The notes: generated from the letters alone by a model not told the origin. DNA of 64,000 nucleotides from Streptomyces sp. SID13031 (GCF_010548305.1 NZ_JAAGLV010000008.1:124001-188000); one strand, 5' to 3'. Positions 41,639-50,195 are shown, counted from the first letter of the stretch. Numbers and translations: made by a program.

Positions 41639-43426
41639 TCAGGTCTCCGTCACCCCTCTACTGACCGCACGGTCCGCGTCCTCACGCCATGCGTTGGTGA
41701 TCGGCAGTCGCCGGTCCCGGCCGAAGGCCTTGTGGGTGATCTTCGGGCCCGGGGGATACTGCCGCCGCTTGTACTCCGCCTTGTCGACCAGCTGGATCAC
41801 CTTGCTGACCAGCTCGGTGTCGAAGCCGGCGGCCACCAGCTCCGCCGTCCCCCGATCCTGTTCGACGTAGTCGTCGAGCATGTCGTCCAGCAGTTCGTAC
41901 GGCGGCAACGAGTCGGTGTCGACCTGGCCCGGCCGAAGCTCGGCCGACGGCGGCTTGGCGATCGCGTTCTCCGGGATCGGCGGCTGCTGGCCGCGTTCCT
42001 TCGCGTTCGCGTTGCGCCACTTCGCCAGCCGCCAGACCACCGTCTTCGGCACGTCCTTCAGCGGCGCGTAACCGCCGACCGCGTCGCCGTAGATGGTCGT
42101 GTAGCCGACGGACAGCTCGGATTTGTTGCCACAGGCAAGCACCAGGTGGCCGTCGGCGTTCGACAGGCCCATCCAGACCACCGCGCGGACGCGGGCCTGC
42201 AGGTTCTCCTCGGCCAGCCCGGTCAGCCCGAGGGTGTCCAGGAACGGCTGCACCATCGGCTGGATCGGTATCACCCGGTAGTTCAGCCCGGTCCGGGCGG
42301 CGAGCTCGGCGGCGTCGTTCTTGGAGTGGTCGCTGGAGTAGACGCTCGGGTTCGAGATGCCGAACACGTGCTCGGCGCCGATCGCGTCGCAGGCGAGCGC
42401 GGCGACCAGCGACGAGTCGATGCCACCCGACAGCCCGAGCAGGACCGACTTGAAGCCGTTCTTCCGGACGTAGTCGCGCAACCCGAGCACGACGGCGCCG
42501 TACATCTCGGCCTCGTCCGACAGCCGCGGCGCCAAGGCGGTGGCGATCGGCTCGTACTGCGGCAGCGGCTCCTCGTGCAGCACGGTGTGCTCGATCCGGA
42601 TGCCCTCATGCTCGCCACTCGGCGTACCGGTCGCGGCGGGCAGGTCCAGGTCGACGACCATGCTGCCCTGCTCGAACTGCGGCGCCCGCGCGAACACCTT
42701 GCCCTGGGCATCGGCGATCAGCGAGTCGCCGTCGAAGACGAGCTCGTCCTGGCCGCCGACGAGGTTCACATACGCCAGCGAACAGCCGGCCTCGCGCGCT
42801 CGCCGGGTGACGAGCTCACCGCGGACGTCGTCCTTGTTGGCCTCGAACGGCGAACTGTTCACGACGAGCAGCAGCCCCGCACCGGCCGCGCGGGTCGCTG
42901 CCACCGGGCCGCCGTCCTGCCAGAGGTCCTCGCAGATCACCAGGGCGACGTCGACGCCGTGGATCCGGATCACCTGCAGGCTGTCACCGGGGACGAAGTG
43001 CCGGAACTCGTCGAAGACGCCGTAGTTCGGCAGGTGGTGCTTCACCGCCGACGTGACCACTTCACCGCGATGGAGCACCGCGGCCGAGTTCGTCGGCGAA
43101 CCCTTCGGCCGGCCGAGCCGGTCGACACCCATCGCCGTACCGGAGGCGCGGTCGAGGTAGCCGACGACGACCACGATCTCGCCGAGGCCTTCCTCGGCCA
43201 GTCGTTGCGCGAGGCTCTTGATCTTGGCCTGCGAAGCTGCCACGAACGACGCCCGCAGCGCGAGATCCTCGACCGGGTACCCGGTCAGCGCGAGCTCGGG
43301 AAAGGCCACCACATGGGCGCCCCGCTCAACGGCGTTCCTGGTCCAGGTGACGACTTTCTCGGCATTGCCGTCGACATCACCGACCGTCACGTTGAGCTGA
43401 GCAAGAGCAACCCGAAGCTGAGGCAC
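41639..43426 (-). CDS. nadE: Glutamine-dependent NAD+ synthetase
   Basis: A 595-residue enzyme that amidates nicotinic acid adenine dinucleotide using glutamine. The N-terminal nitrilase-type glutaminase (about 1-280) shows the Glu in [10 protein letters not shown] (about 43), the Lys in [15 protein letters not shown] (about 129) and the Cys in [11 protein letters not shown] (about 165). The C-terminal synthetase (about 315-595) has the ATP loop [10 protein letters not shown] and [18 protein letters not shown]. Start is the GTG at 43424-43426 with TAGGGT ending 6 nt before it, a leaderless layout. Its TGA overlaps an in-frame CTG of the panB frame. Length and domain order are those of the long actinobacterial form. 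Confidence 0.96.
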   Translation of the reverse strand: MPQLRVALAQLNVTVGDVDGNAEKVVTWTRNAVERGAHVVAFPELALTGYPVEDLALRASFVAASQAKIKSLAQRLAEEGLGEIVVVVGYLDRASGTAMGVDRLGRPKGSPTNSAAVLHRGEVVTSAVKHHLPNYGVFDEFRHFVPGDSLQVIRIHGVDVALVICEDLWQDGGPVAATRAAGAGLLLVVNSSPFEANKDDVRGELVTRRAREAGCSLAYVNLVGGQDELVFDGDSLIADAQGKVFARAPQFEQGSMVVDLDLPAATGTPSGEHEGIRIEHTVLHEEPLPQYEPIATALAPRLSDEAEMYGAVVLGLRDYVRKNGFKSVLLGLSGGIDSSLVAALACDAIGAEHVFGISNPSVYSSDHSKNDAAELAARTGLNYRVIPIQPMVQPFLDTLGLTGLAEENLQARVRAVVWMGLSNADGHLVLACGNKSELSVGYTTIYGDAVGGYAPLKDVPKTVVWRLAKWRNANAKERGQQPPIPENAIAKPPSAELRPGQVDTDSLPPYELLDDMLDDYVEQDRGTAELVAAGFDTELVSKVIQLVDKAEYKRRQYPPGPKITHKAFGRDRRLPITNAWREDADRAVSRGVTET

Positions 43427-43495
43427 GGCAGCACCCTACTGGGTACCGGTCCACCCATCGCGGACCTGACCGAAATCGTGGAGGCGACTTTACGC

Positions 43496-43525
43496 AGGGC
43501 CTGACGGTACGAAGGGCCTGACGGT
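43496..43525. repeat. Tandem 13-bp direct repeat in divergent promoter region
   Basis: AGGGCCTGACGGT occurs at 43496-43508 and again at 43513-43525 (period 17 bp) between nadE and the DUF418 gene. Possible regulator site. Confidence 0.4.
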
Positions 43526-43584
43526 TCATCCGAAGGTTGGCCGGCTGCCTACTTAGGGAAGCTGCCGGTGGGAAGGGTCGGCGG

Positions 43585-44781
43585 TTGAGTAGGGGAGTGA
43601 CCTCACTTCACCCTGGAACGGCTCCTGGCGGACCGACCGAACTGCGGGCCCGGGCACTCGGGCCGGATCTCGCCCGCGGGTTCATGCTGCTGTTCATCGC
43701 GCTCGCCAACTCGCACTACTTCATCCAGGGGTCGTCGATCCTCGGTGGCTTTCCGCAGGACGGGTCGGTGGTCGACCGCGGCTTCATCCTGCTCATCGCG
43801 ACCTTCGTGGACGGGCGGGCGTTCCCGCTGTTCGGGTTGCTCTTCGGGTACGGCGTGGCGCAGATCGCGCGGCGGCAGGCGGAGATCGGGCGTGATCCGC
43901 GGGCGGTCCGGCGGGTGCTCTGGCGGCGAAGTCTCTTCCTCGTGGTGGTCGGCCTGATCGACGGCCTGCTGTTCTACGTCGGCGACATCCTGGGGGCGTA
44001 CGGCGTGCTGCTCTTCCTAGGCGTCTGGGCGATTCGCTGGAAGGACCGCTGGGTGCTGCTGGTCGCGCTGCTTTTCTTCGCGCTGAACGCGATGCCCGGT
44101 GACGGTTCGCTGGCGATCAGTGCGGACGGTCCCGATGTCACGATGCTCCCGCCGGATCTGCTCACCGCGCTGGGGAAGCGGGCCCTCCTCTCCCCGTTCA
44201 TCGCGCTGCTCGGCCCGATCGGTTTCTTCGCCCCGTTCCTGATCGGGGTGTGGGCCGGCCGGCGCCGCATCCTCGAGCAGCCGGAGAAGCACCGCAGGCT
44301 GCTGACCTGGACCGCCGTCGTGGGCGTCACCGCGTCGACCGTCGGCGCCCTGCCGGTGTCGCTGATGCTGGCCGGTATCACCGGCAAGCCGAGCGCCGGC
44401 GTACTGCACCTTGTCGGCCCGCTGCACGACGCGTCGGGCGTACTGGGTGGCTTCGGCTATGCGGCGCTGATCTCACTCATCTCGCTGCGGATCGGTCGCG
44501 AGCACGGCCGGCTGGGCAACGGCCGGTTGGCTCAAGCCGTGTCCGCGGTCGGCCAGCGGTCGCTCAGTTGCTACCTGGTCCAGTCGGTCGTCTGGATGGT
44601 TGCCTTCACGCCGTACCTCGCTGGGCTGGCCGACGACCTGACCGTCACGACGACGGCCCTGCTCGCGACCGCGACCTGGCTGACCACCGTCGGGCTCGCC
44701 TACTGGATGCACCTGCGGTCGTACCGCGGACCGATGGAGATCCTGGTTCGCAGATTCACCTACGGCAGGTCCGCGGCCTGA
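43585..44781 (+). CDS. DUF418-type membrane protein
   Basis: A polytopic membrane protein of about 398 residues with eight or more hydrophobic helices. The N-terminal RARALGPDLARGFMLLFIALANSHYF, then FVDGRAFPLFGLLFGYGVAQIARRQ and the C-terminal GQRSLSCYLVQSVVW and YRGPMEILVRRFTYG are hallmarks of the DUF418/YeiB family. The family has acyltransferase-like topology and no established function. The TTG at 43585, 8 nt after GGAAGG, is the preferred start; a GTG at 43597 is an alternative. Its 3' end overlaps the convergent SnoaL-like gene by about 20 bp. Confidence 0.88.
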   Translation: MSRGVTSLHPGTAPGGPTELRARALGPDLARGFMLLFIALANSHYFIQGSSILGGFPQDGSVVDRGFILLIATFVDGRAFPLFGLLFGYGVAQIARRQAEIGRDPRAVRRVLWRRSLFLVVVGLIDGLLFYVGDILGAYGVLLFLGVWAIRWKDRWVLLVALLFFALNAMPGDGSLAISADGPDVTMLPPDLLTALGKRALLSPFIALLGPIGFFAPFLIGVWAGRRRILEQPEKHRRLLTWTAVVGVTASTVGALPVSLMLAGITGKPSAGVLHLVGPLHDASGVLGGFGYAALISLISLRIGREHGRLGNGRLAQAVSAVGQRSLSCYLVQSVVWMVAFTPYLAGLADDLTVTTTALLATATWLTTVGLAYWMHLRSYRGPMEILVRRFTYGRSAA

Positions 44782-45122
44782 ATCTCGGCGGTGTAGGAGG
44801 TGATCGTGGTCAGGAAGCCCTCGGTGAACTCGTAGACGTCGCAGGAGCGGACGATGGAGGCGTTCCACTTGGCGTCGACGTACTTCGCGACCGAGTCGAT
44901 GGCGACGGCGTCCGGGCCGGCGATCGTCTTGAAGCGAAGGAACTGCGTCGTCGTCCGCGCCAGCTGGCCGAGCGACTGCTCGCACGCCGCGCGCACCTGG
45001 TCGATCCCTTCGAGCCGGGCGGCCCCGACCAGCGTCCACTCCACCTCGGGATGCAGGAACTCGTAGATCTCCCGGAACTGATGACTCGAGAAAGCCTCAG
45101 CCACCTGCTGAATCGTCGCCAT
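44760..45122 (-). CDS. SnoaL/NTF2-like small protein
   Basis: A 120-residue NTF2-fold protein (MATIQQVAEAFSSHQFREIYEFLHPEVEWTLVG, then EGIDQVRAACEQ and the beta-rich C-terminus). Members are small enzymes or binding proteins; no catalytic residue pattern allows a substrate call. It lies 9 nt downstream of a dienelactone-hydrolase-like gene on the same strand and is likely co-transcribed. The C-terminus overlaps the convergent DUF418 gene. Confidence 0.85.
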   Translation of the reverse strand: MATIQQVAEAFSSHQFREIYEFLHPEVEWTLVGAARLEGIDQVRAACEQSLGQLARTTTQFLRFKTIAGPDAVAIDSVAKYVDAKWNASIVRSCDVYEFTEGFLTTITSYTAEIQAADLP

Positions 45123-45131
45123 CCGCTGATG

Positions 45132-45707
45132 CTAGCGCGCCAGAAACTCCAGTACCCGGGTCTTGAGAAGGGTCGCCGCGGCCTCGTCGTAGGCCGGGAG
45201 CGAGGAGTCGGTGAAGAGATGCTCCTTGCCCGGGTAGAGGAAGAGTTCGGCGTCGGAGGTGGAGGCCACCAGCGCCTTCGCCGAGTCGAGGTCGCCGTCC
45301 TCCTCGATGAAGAACGGGTCCTGCTCCATCGCGTGCACCTGGACCGGAACGCCCGCCGGCCAGGCCTCGCTGAACTCCGAGACCGGGAGGCAGCCGTGCA
45401 GGAACAGCGCGCCCCGGGCACCGGCACGGGTCTGCGCAAGCTGCTGGGCGGGGATCACGCCGAGCGAGAAGCCCGCGTAGAACAGCCCGTCGCCGAGCTC
45501 TCCCTCCCCGAGTGCCTCGGCGGCCGCGATCGCGCCGAAGCCGGTCGCCTTCGCGTAGTCCAGACCCTCGTCGAGGGTGTCGAAGACGTTGCCCTCGTAG
45601 GAGTCGGGGAGGTGGACGGTGTGGCCCGCCTGCCGCAGCTCCCCGGCGAAGGTCCGTACTCCTTCGGTCAGCCCCTGCGCGTGGTGGAACAACACGATCT
45701 CGGCCAT
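45132..45707 (-). CDS. Dienelactone hydrolase family protein
   Basis: A 191-residue alpha/beta hydrolase of the DLH family. AEIVLFHHAQGLTEGVRTFAGELRQAGH begins the fold, FYAGFSLGVIPAQQLAQT (about 77) holds the nucleophile position, which is Ser here rather than the Cys of classical dienelactone hydrolase, the Asp lies near QDPFFIEEDGD, and the His is in YPGKEHLFTD. The GGAAGAGAG motif lies 7 nt before the ATG. It diverges from an ArsR-type regulator that probably controls it and the SnoaL-like gene. Substrate unknown. Confidence 0.88.
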   Translation of the reverse strand: MAEIVLFHHAQGLTEGVRTFAGELRQAGHTVHLPDSYEGNVFDTLDEGLDYAKATGFGAIAAAEALGEGELGDGLFYAGFSLGVIPAQQLAQTRAGARGALFLHGCLPVSEFSEAWPAGVPVQVHAMEQDPFFIEEDGDLDSAKALVASTSDAELFLYPGKEHLFTDSSLPAYDEAAATLLKTRVLEFLAR

Positions 45708-45743
45708 CGTCAGCTCTCTTCCGGTGAATGATCCAATAATCTC

Positions 45744-45751
45744 GAACGTTC
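45744..45751. promoter_or_regulatory. Palindrome in DLH/ArsR divergent promoter
   Basis: GAACGTTC within ATCTCGAACGTTCCGCGAT, midway between the divergent start codons 45707 and 45775. It is the only clear dyad there and a candidate ArsR operator. TTAGTCT follows, 9 nt before the regulator's ATG. Confidence 0.4.
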
Positions 45752-45774
45752 CGCGATGTTAGTCTGATTCGACC

Positions 45775-46347
45775 ATGGCGATCAACCCCCAGGTCCCGGA
45801 CTACGAGCTCGAGGACACCATCGAGCTCACCACCGCCGAGCAGGTGAAGGCGATCAGCGACCCGCTCCGAACGTCGATCCTGCAGCTCCTGCACGAGCGG
45901 GCCGCGACCGTGACCGAGCTGGCGGCCGCGGTGAAGCGGCCGAAGAGCACGGTCGCGCACCACGTCAACGTGCTCGCCGACGCCGGCTTGCTGCGCGTCG
46001 TCCGGACCCGCCGCGTCCGGGCGATCGAGGAGCGGTACTACGGCCGCGCCGCGCGGATGTTCTACTACGGACTCGGCCGGACCACCGGAGAGCTGGACTT
46101 CAACGACTTCGAGGTCGCGGCGAAGGAATCCGGCGCCGCCTACGACGCGGGCCAGCTGCGCTCCTTCATCCGGCACGCGCGGGTTCCGGACGAACGGATC
46201 GGGGAGTTCTGGGAGCGGATCCAGGAGTTGATCCACGAGTTCGACAAACTCCCACGCTCCGGCGACACGACCTACGGTTTCGTAGTCGGCGCCTACCCAA
46301 TGACCGACTACCCGATGCTGCCGCCGCCAGCCGACACCCCGGCCTGA
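45775..46347 (+). CDS. ArsR-family (HTH_20) regulator
   Basis: A 190-residue regulator. The N-terminal winged helix is TAEQVKAISDPLRTSILQLLHERAATVTELAAAVKRPKSTVAHHVNVLADAGLL (about 22-75). A helical C-terminal half (ERYYGRAARMFYYGLGRTTGELDFNDFEVAAKESGA) follows, as in the HTH_20 group that often controls neighbouring small operons. No metal-binding Cys are present. Divergent from the DLH/SnoaL pair with about 67 bp between starts. A long perfect hairpin follows 20 nt after its stop. Confidence 0.9.
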   Translation: MAINPQVPDYELEDTIELTTAEQVKAISDPLRTSILQLLHERAATVTELAAAVKRPKSTVAHHVNVLADAGLLRVVRTRRVRAIEERYYGRAARMFYYGLGRTTGELDFNDFEVAAKESGAAYDAGQLRSFIRHARVPDERIGEFWERIQELIHEFDKLPRSGDTTYGFVVGAYPMTDYPMLPPPADTPA

Positions 46348-46366
46348 TCCCTGGCCCTACCCCTAA

Positions 46367-46465
46367 CCGACTCATCATCGGTCCCTTGTTTCACTCCGGC
46401 GACGACTTACTTGCGGCGCAGGTAGGCCGTCGCCGGAGTGAAACAAGGGACCGATGATGAGTCGG
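46367..46465. terminator. Perfect 38-bp-arm hairpin after the ArsR gene
   Basis: Arms 46367-46404 and 46428-46465 are exact reverse complements over 38 bp. The 23-nt loop adds a smaller stem (TACTTGCG / CGCAGGTA with one G-U), so the RNA could form one nearly continuous helix of about 46 bp. It lies between two same-strand genes; no U-tract follows. Likely a terminator, but the perfection of the arms is unusual. Confidence 0.8.
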
Positions 46466-46522
46466 CTGGGGGTAGGGGTGAGCGGGGTGGTGGCGGTTAG
46501 GGGTGAGCGGCTTGGGTGTGTA

Positions 46523-47008
46523 ATGGCGGGCGTGGTGACGAAGCAACCGGTCCGGACTGGGGATGTCCGGCTGGGAACACTGGGCAAGAGCATTCGGGTC
46601 GTGGTGGCACTGGTCGGGATCGGCCTGCTGATCAACGGGTCGGTGCGCGCGAGTGACGATGCCTGGCCGTTCGGGCCGATGTCGCAGTACGCCGGATCGG
46701 TCGCCGACGACGCGTCGATCACCTACACCCGGATCAGCGCGCAGACCGACGCCGGTACGACGGTCGACGTACCGCTCAACATCGAGGGCGCCGGCGTCGC
46801 CCGGGCCGAGATCGAGGCGCGGACCGGCGAGATCGTGAAGGACCCGTCCCTGCTGCAGGCGGTCGCCGACGGCTGGGCGCGCAAACACCCCGGCAAACCG
46901 AAGTACGTGAAGCTCGAGCTGATCCGTGACACCACCACGCTGGTCGACGGCCGGGTCAAGAACGATCCGGTGCCCGAGGTGCTGGCGACCTGGCAGGTGC
47001 GGAAGTGA
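46523..47008 (+). CDS. Membrane-anchored hypothetical, partner of HTTM-type protein
   Basis: A 161-residue protein. One N-terminal transmembrane segment (about 25-43, VVVALVGIGLLINGSV) is followed by WPFGPMSQYAGSVADDASI and a beta-rich extracellular domain ending VLATWQVRK. The WPFxPMxQY motif recurs in small proteins next to HTTM/vitamin-K carboxylase-like genes. The ATG at 46523 is chosen; frames from 46454 would start inside the hairpin arm. Its stop overlaps the next GTG by 4 bp. Function unknown. Confidence 0.75.
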   Translation: MAGVVTKQPVRTGDVRLGTLGKSIRVVVALVGIGLLINGSVRASDDAWPFGPMSQYAGSVADDASITYTRISAQTDAGTTVDVPLNIEGAGVARAEIEARTGEIVKDPSLLQAVADGWARKHPGKPKYVKLELIRDTTTLVDGRVKNDPVPEVLATWQVRK

Positions 47009-47964
47009 CCAAAGTCGTTGATTGGTTCACTCCCAAGATCGCTCTCGCCCGGATCGCGTGGCTGCGGACGATCCTCTATCTGTTCGTCATCCTCGACATG
47101 CACGCGTTCGTCCGCGACACCCGGCTCAAGGGCGAGCACCCCGGCCTGTACCAGCCGCTCCTGCTGGCCCGGCTCCTCGACCTCCCGAAGCCGTCCGTCG
47201 CCAACACGACCACCCTGTACGTCGTACTGCTCGTGTTCTGCGTGATCGGTGCGAGCAACCGGCTGCCCAGGCTGGCCGGCTGGATCGTCGCGCCGGCCTT
47301 CACCTGGTGGGTGCTGATCGGGATGAGCGACGGCAAGGTCGACCACGACCACCTCGCCCTCGTCGTCGCGCTCTGGGTGATGCCCACCGTTGCCCCGAGG
47401 GCCAAGGGGTGGAACAGGAGCTGGCGCCGCGAGGTCTCGCCGTATGCCGACCAGACCCGGTCCGAGGCCGCCGGCTGGGCGATCCGGTGCATCCAGCTCG
47501 GCGTCATCTCGACGTACTTCCTGTCCTCGATCGCCAAGCTGCGCGGCGCGGGCTGGACGCTCGCCTGGCCGGGCAGCGCGATCCTGACCTGGGCGATCGT
47601 GCGCCGGCCGCACCCGGTCGGGGAGTGGCTGCTGCACTACCCGTGGATGCTGCACGTGATGCAGTGGGTCGGCATCATCGGGGAGTTCTGCTCGCCGGTG
47701 ATCCTCTGGCTCAAGGGTCGCTGGCAGCTGATGGGGGCGCTGTTCTTCATCGGCTTCCACGTCGCGAACACGGCGATCCTGCTGATCCACTTCCTGCCGA
47801 CCGTCGTCTGCTGGCTGGCGTTCGCGCCGCTGGAGCGGATCGTGCCGTGGTTCCAGAGTCGCCGGTCCGGGGAGCGGGCCGAGCGCGGGTCAGACAGCGA
47901 CGCCCGAGAGGCCGAAGAAGAGCCCGAAAAGGGCCGGCAGGCCAAGCAGCAGGCCGGCGCGTAG
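47005..47964 (+). CDS. HTTM-like integral membrane protein
   Basis: A 319-residue protein with about eight hydrophobic helices. WLRTILYLFVILDMHAFVRDT at the start, HDHLALVVALWVMPTVAP, and LGVISTYFLSSIAKLRGAGWTLAWPGSA resemble the HTTM domain found in gamma-glutamyl carboxylase-like bacterial membrane proteins. The tail is highly charged (SGERAERGSDSDAREAEEEPEKG). The GTG start overlaps the upstream stop. The last 75 bp overlap the 3' end of a convergent membrane-protein gene. It is near a DCC-type thiol protein, a common pairing for this family. Function unproven. Confidence 0.8.
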   Translation: MTKVVDWFTPKIALARIAWLRTILYLFVILDMHAFVRDTRLKGEHPGLYQPLLLARLLDLPKPSVANTTTLYVVLLVFCVIGASNRLPRLAGWIVAPAFTWWVLIGMSDGKVDHDHLALVVALWVMPTVAPRAKGWNRSWRREVSPYADQTRSEAAGWAIRCIQLGVISTYFLSSIAKLRGAGWTLAWPGSAILTWAIVRRPHPVGEWLLHYPWMLHVMQWVGIIGEFCSPVILWLKGRWQLMGALFFIGFHVANTAILLIHFLPTVVCWLAFAPLERIVPWFQSRRSGERAERGSDSDAREAEEEPEKGRQAKQQAGA

Positions 47965-48294
47965 CCGGAACCGGCGCCCGCCCGGGCCCGGCGTGCGGAC
48001 GACGCGGGACAGCACCGCACCGGCGTACCCGAAGATCAGGGCGGCGAGCAGGATCTGCTTGGTCGGCAGTCCGGCGTCGGAGTGCGTCAGCCCGAGGGTG
48101 ACGAGGCCGGGGCAGCAGAACGCGAACATGCCGAAGCCCAGCTCCGGGATCGGTAGCCAGCGCCGCCCGAGCACATCCAGCTCGGCCGGGCGTCGGCGTT
48201 GGACCGATCGGACGAAGCGGCCCGTGCTGAGCAGCAGATCACTGACACAGAGGATCGCAGCGAGGATCAGCGCCACCTGGAAGATCGTCTGCAC
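47890..48294 (-). CDS. Small four-helix membrane protein
   Basis: A 134-residue hydrophobic protein with four predicted membrane segments (FQVALILAAILCVSDLLLSTG, LGFGMFAFCCPGLVTLGLTH, ILLAALIFGYAGAVLS, LLLGLPALFGLFFGLSGV). An adjacent Cys pair lies in FAFCCPG. Family not recognised. It lies 17 nt downstream of the DCC-type gene on the same strand and overlaps the convergent HTTM gene by 75 bp. Confidence 0.7.
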   Translation of the reverse strand: MQTIFQVALILAAILCVSDLLLSTGRFVRSVQRRRPAELDVLGRRWLPIPELGFGMFAFCCPGLVTLGLTHSDAGLPTKQILLAALIFGYAGAVLSRVVRTPGPGGRRFRLRAGLLLGLPALFGLFFGLSGVAV

Positions 48295-48311
48295 CAGAGG
48301 AGACTAGGGCC

Positions 48312-48707
48312 TTAAGGCTCTTTATGGGGAGGGAGGGCGCAGGCTGGCGTGCCGCCGGGCATCTTCTCCCGGTTGTTCGCGATCAGCCGGTAGACGCCCG
48401 CCGCGACCCAGCGGATCGGTGGGAGCGTGATCATCACTCCGAGTGGTCGCCACAGGCTCCCGCTGTGGATGAGCCAGCGGGCGAACGCCTGCGCGCCGCC
48501 GTGGATCGTCCCCGCCTGATCCACCCACAAGACCTCGTACTGCGCCCGCTCGGCCGTCGTCCCGTACGCCGGCAGGTCGGTGAACTGCCAAGGCTCGACC
48601 GGCACCGCGCCGCCGAGCCGGCGCTGCAGCCAGCGCGCGCTCGTCGTACAGAAGGCGCAGTCGCCGTCGAAGATCAGAATCGGCCTGTCGTGGATGCTGT
48701 CGGGCAC
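48312..48707 (-). CDS. DCC-family thiol-disulfide oxidoreductase-like protein (DUF393)
   Basis: A 131-residue protein with the signature LIFDGDCAFCTTSARWLQRR (about residues 11-30): DxxCxxC near the N-terminus, as in the DCC/DUF393 family. LWVDQAGTIHGGAQAFARWL and LPPIRWVAAGVYRLIANNRE are the other conserved blocks. The fold is thioredoxin-like and the cysteines are presumed redox-active. The gene is next to the HTTM-type operon on the opposite strand, and HTTM and DCC proteins are frequently associated. It precedes a small membrane-protein gene in the same direction. Confidence 0.9.
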   Translation of the reverse strand: MPDSIHDRPILIFDGDCAFCTTSARWLQRRLGGAVPVEPWQFTDLPAYGTTAERAQYEVLWVDQAGTIHGGAQAFARWLIHSGSLWRPLGVMITLPPIRWVAAGVYRLIANNREKMPGGTPACALPPHKEP

Positions 48708-48756
48708 GGCACCAACCTACTGCGAGGCTGAATGCGCACGATGTCTCCTCGAACAC

Positions 48757-48772
48757 GTAACGTCTGCTTAAC
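48757..48772 (+). promoter_or_regulatory. Possible GlnR site upstream of glnA
   Basis: GTAAC-N6-TTAAC at 48757-48772, about 67 bp before the glnA start, resembles the actinobacterial GlnR half-site pair (gTnAC-n6-GaAAC). The second half deviates. Tentative. Confidence 0.4.
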
Positions 48773-48838
48773 ACGCCCGAGGCAGACTGTGTGAGGCCTT
48801 GCAATCAGACGCTTGAAGCAGGAGAGGTGGACTCGCCG

Positions 48839-50179
48839 ATGGACAAGCAGCAGGAGTTCGTGCTGCGCGCGCTCGAGGAGCGCGACGTACGTTTCGTGCG
48901 GCTCTGGTTCACCGATGTGCTCGGGTTCCTCAAGTCGGTGGCGGTGGCACCGGCCGAGCTGGAGGGCGCCTTTGCCGAGGGGATCGGGTTCGACGGCTCG
49001 GCGATCGAGGGCTTCGCCCGGGTGACCGAGGCGGACATGCTGGCCAAGCCGGACCCGTCGACGTTCCAGATCCTGCCCTGGCGGGGCGAGACGATGGGCA
49101 CCGCGCGGATGTTCTGCGATATCAACATGCCCGACGGCTCGGCCTCCTTCGCCGACCCGCGGCATGTGCTGAAGCGGACCCTGTCGAAGGCGGCCGACCT
49201 CGGCTTCACCTTCTACACCCACCCCGAGATCGAGTTCTACCTGTTCAAGTCGCTGACCGGCGCGCCCGGGACGTACCCCGTACCGGTCGACTCGTCCGGC
49301 TACTTCGACCACACCCCGCAGGGCATCGGCAACGACTTCCGCCGCGAGGCGATCACGATGCTCGAGTCGATGGGGATCTCGGTCGAGTTCAGCCACCACG
49401 AGGGTGGACCGGGCCAGCAGGAGATCGACCTGCGGTACGCCGACGCGCTGAGCACCGCCGACAACATCATGACCTTCCGGGTGGTGGTGAAGGAGGTCGC
49501 GCTCTCGCAGGGCATCTACGCCTCCTTCATGCCGAAGCCGCTGAGCGAGCACCCGGGCTCGGGCATGCACACCCACATGTCGCTGTTCGAGGGCGACCGG
49601 AACGCGTTCTTCGAGGGCGGCGCGCAGTACGGGCTGTCCAAGACCGGACGCGCGTTCATCGCCGGGCTGCTGCAGCACGCGGCCGAGATCACCGCGGTGA
49701 CGAACCAGTGGGTGAACTCGTACAAGCGGCTCGCCGTCGGCGACGAGGCGCCCTCGTTCATCTCGTGGGGCCACAACAACCGCTCCGCGCTGGTCCGGGT
49801 GCCGATGTACAAGCCGCACAAGGGCCAGTCCTCGCGGGTCGAGTTCCGGTCGCTGGATTCGGCGGCGAACCCGTACCTGGCGTTCGCGCTGATGCTCGCG
49901 GCCGGGCTGAAGGGCATCGAAGAGGGGTACGAGCTGCCTCGCGAGGTCGAAGAGGACGTCTGGTCGCTGACCAGCCGCGAGCGCAAGGCACTCGGTATCA
50001 AGCCGCTGCCGAGCAGCCTGGCCGAAGCCATCTCGGTGATGGAGGACAGTGAACTCGTCGCCGAGACGCTCGGTGAGCACGTCTTCGACTTCTTCCTGCG
50101 CAACAAGCGGGTCGAGTGGCAGGACTACCGCAAGCAGGTCACCCCGTTCGAGCTGAACAAGCTGCTGCCGGTTCTGTAA
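48839..50179 (+). CDS. glnA: Glutamine synthetase, type I (GlnA2-like)
   Basis: A 446-residue ATP-dependent glutamine synthetase. GIGFDGSAIEGF (about 43), YTHPEIEFYLFK (metal Glu, about 130), MPKPLSEHPGSGMHTHMSLF (metal His, about 233-250), AVGDEAPSFISWGHNNRSALVRVP and SSRVEFRSLDSAANPYLAFA (about 340) are standard. The usual adenylylation segment (NLYDLPPEE) is replaced by GYELPREVEE, so this isoform should not be adenylylated. Its length and position near glnE match GlnA2 of mycobacteria (glnA1-glnE-glnA2). The start ATG follows AGGAGAGG at a somewhat long spacing. A GlnR-like site lies upstream and a strong hairpin follows. Confidence 0.95.
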   Translation: MDKQQEFVLRALEERDVRFVRLWFTDVLGFLKSVAVAPAELEGAFAEGIGFDGSAIEGFARVTEADMLAKPDPSTFQILPWRGETMGTARMFCDINMPDGSASFADPRHVLKRTLSKAADLGFTFYTHPEIEFYLFKSLTGAPGTYPVPVDSSGYFDHTPQGIGNDFRREAITMLESMGISVEFSHHEGGPGQQEIDLRYADALSTADNIMTFRVVVKEVALSQGIYASFMPKPLSEHPGSGMHTHMSLFEGDRNAFFEGGAQYGLSKTGRAFIAGLLQHAAEITAVTNQWVNSYKRLAVGDEAPSFISWGHNNRSALVRVPMYKPHKGQSSRVEFRSLDSAANPYLAFALMLAAGLKGIEEGYELPREVEEDVWSLTSRERKALGIKPLPSSLAEAISVMEDSELVAETLGEHVFDFFLRNKRVEWQDYRKQVTPFELNKLLPVL

Positions 50180-50195
50180 CCGCGCCGGCGCTCTG

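Noticed and set aside
41732-43504. Plus-strand 590-codon frame opposite nadE
   Set aside because: Antisense shadow; nadE shows both catalytic domains in full.
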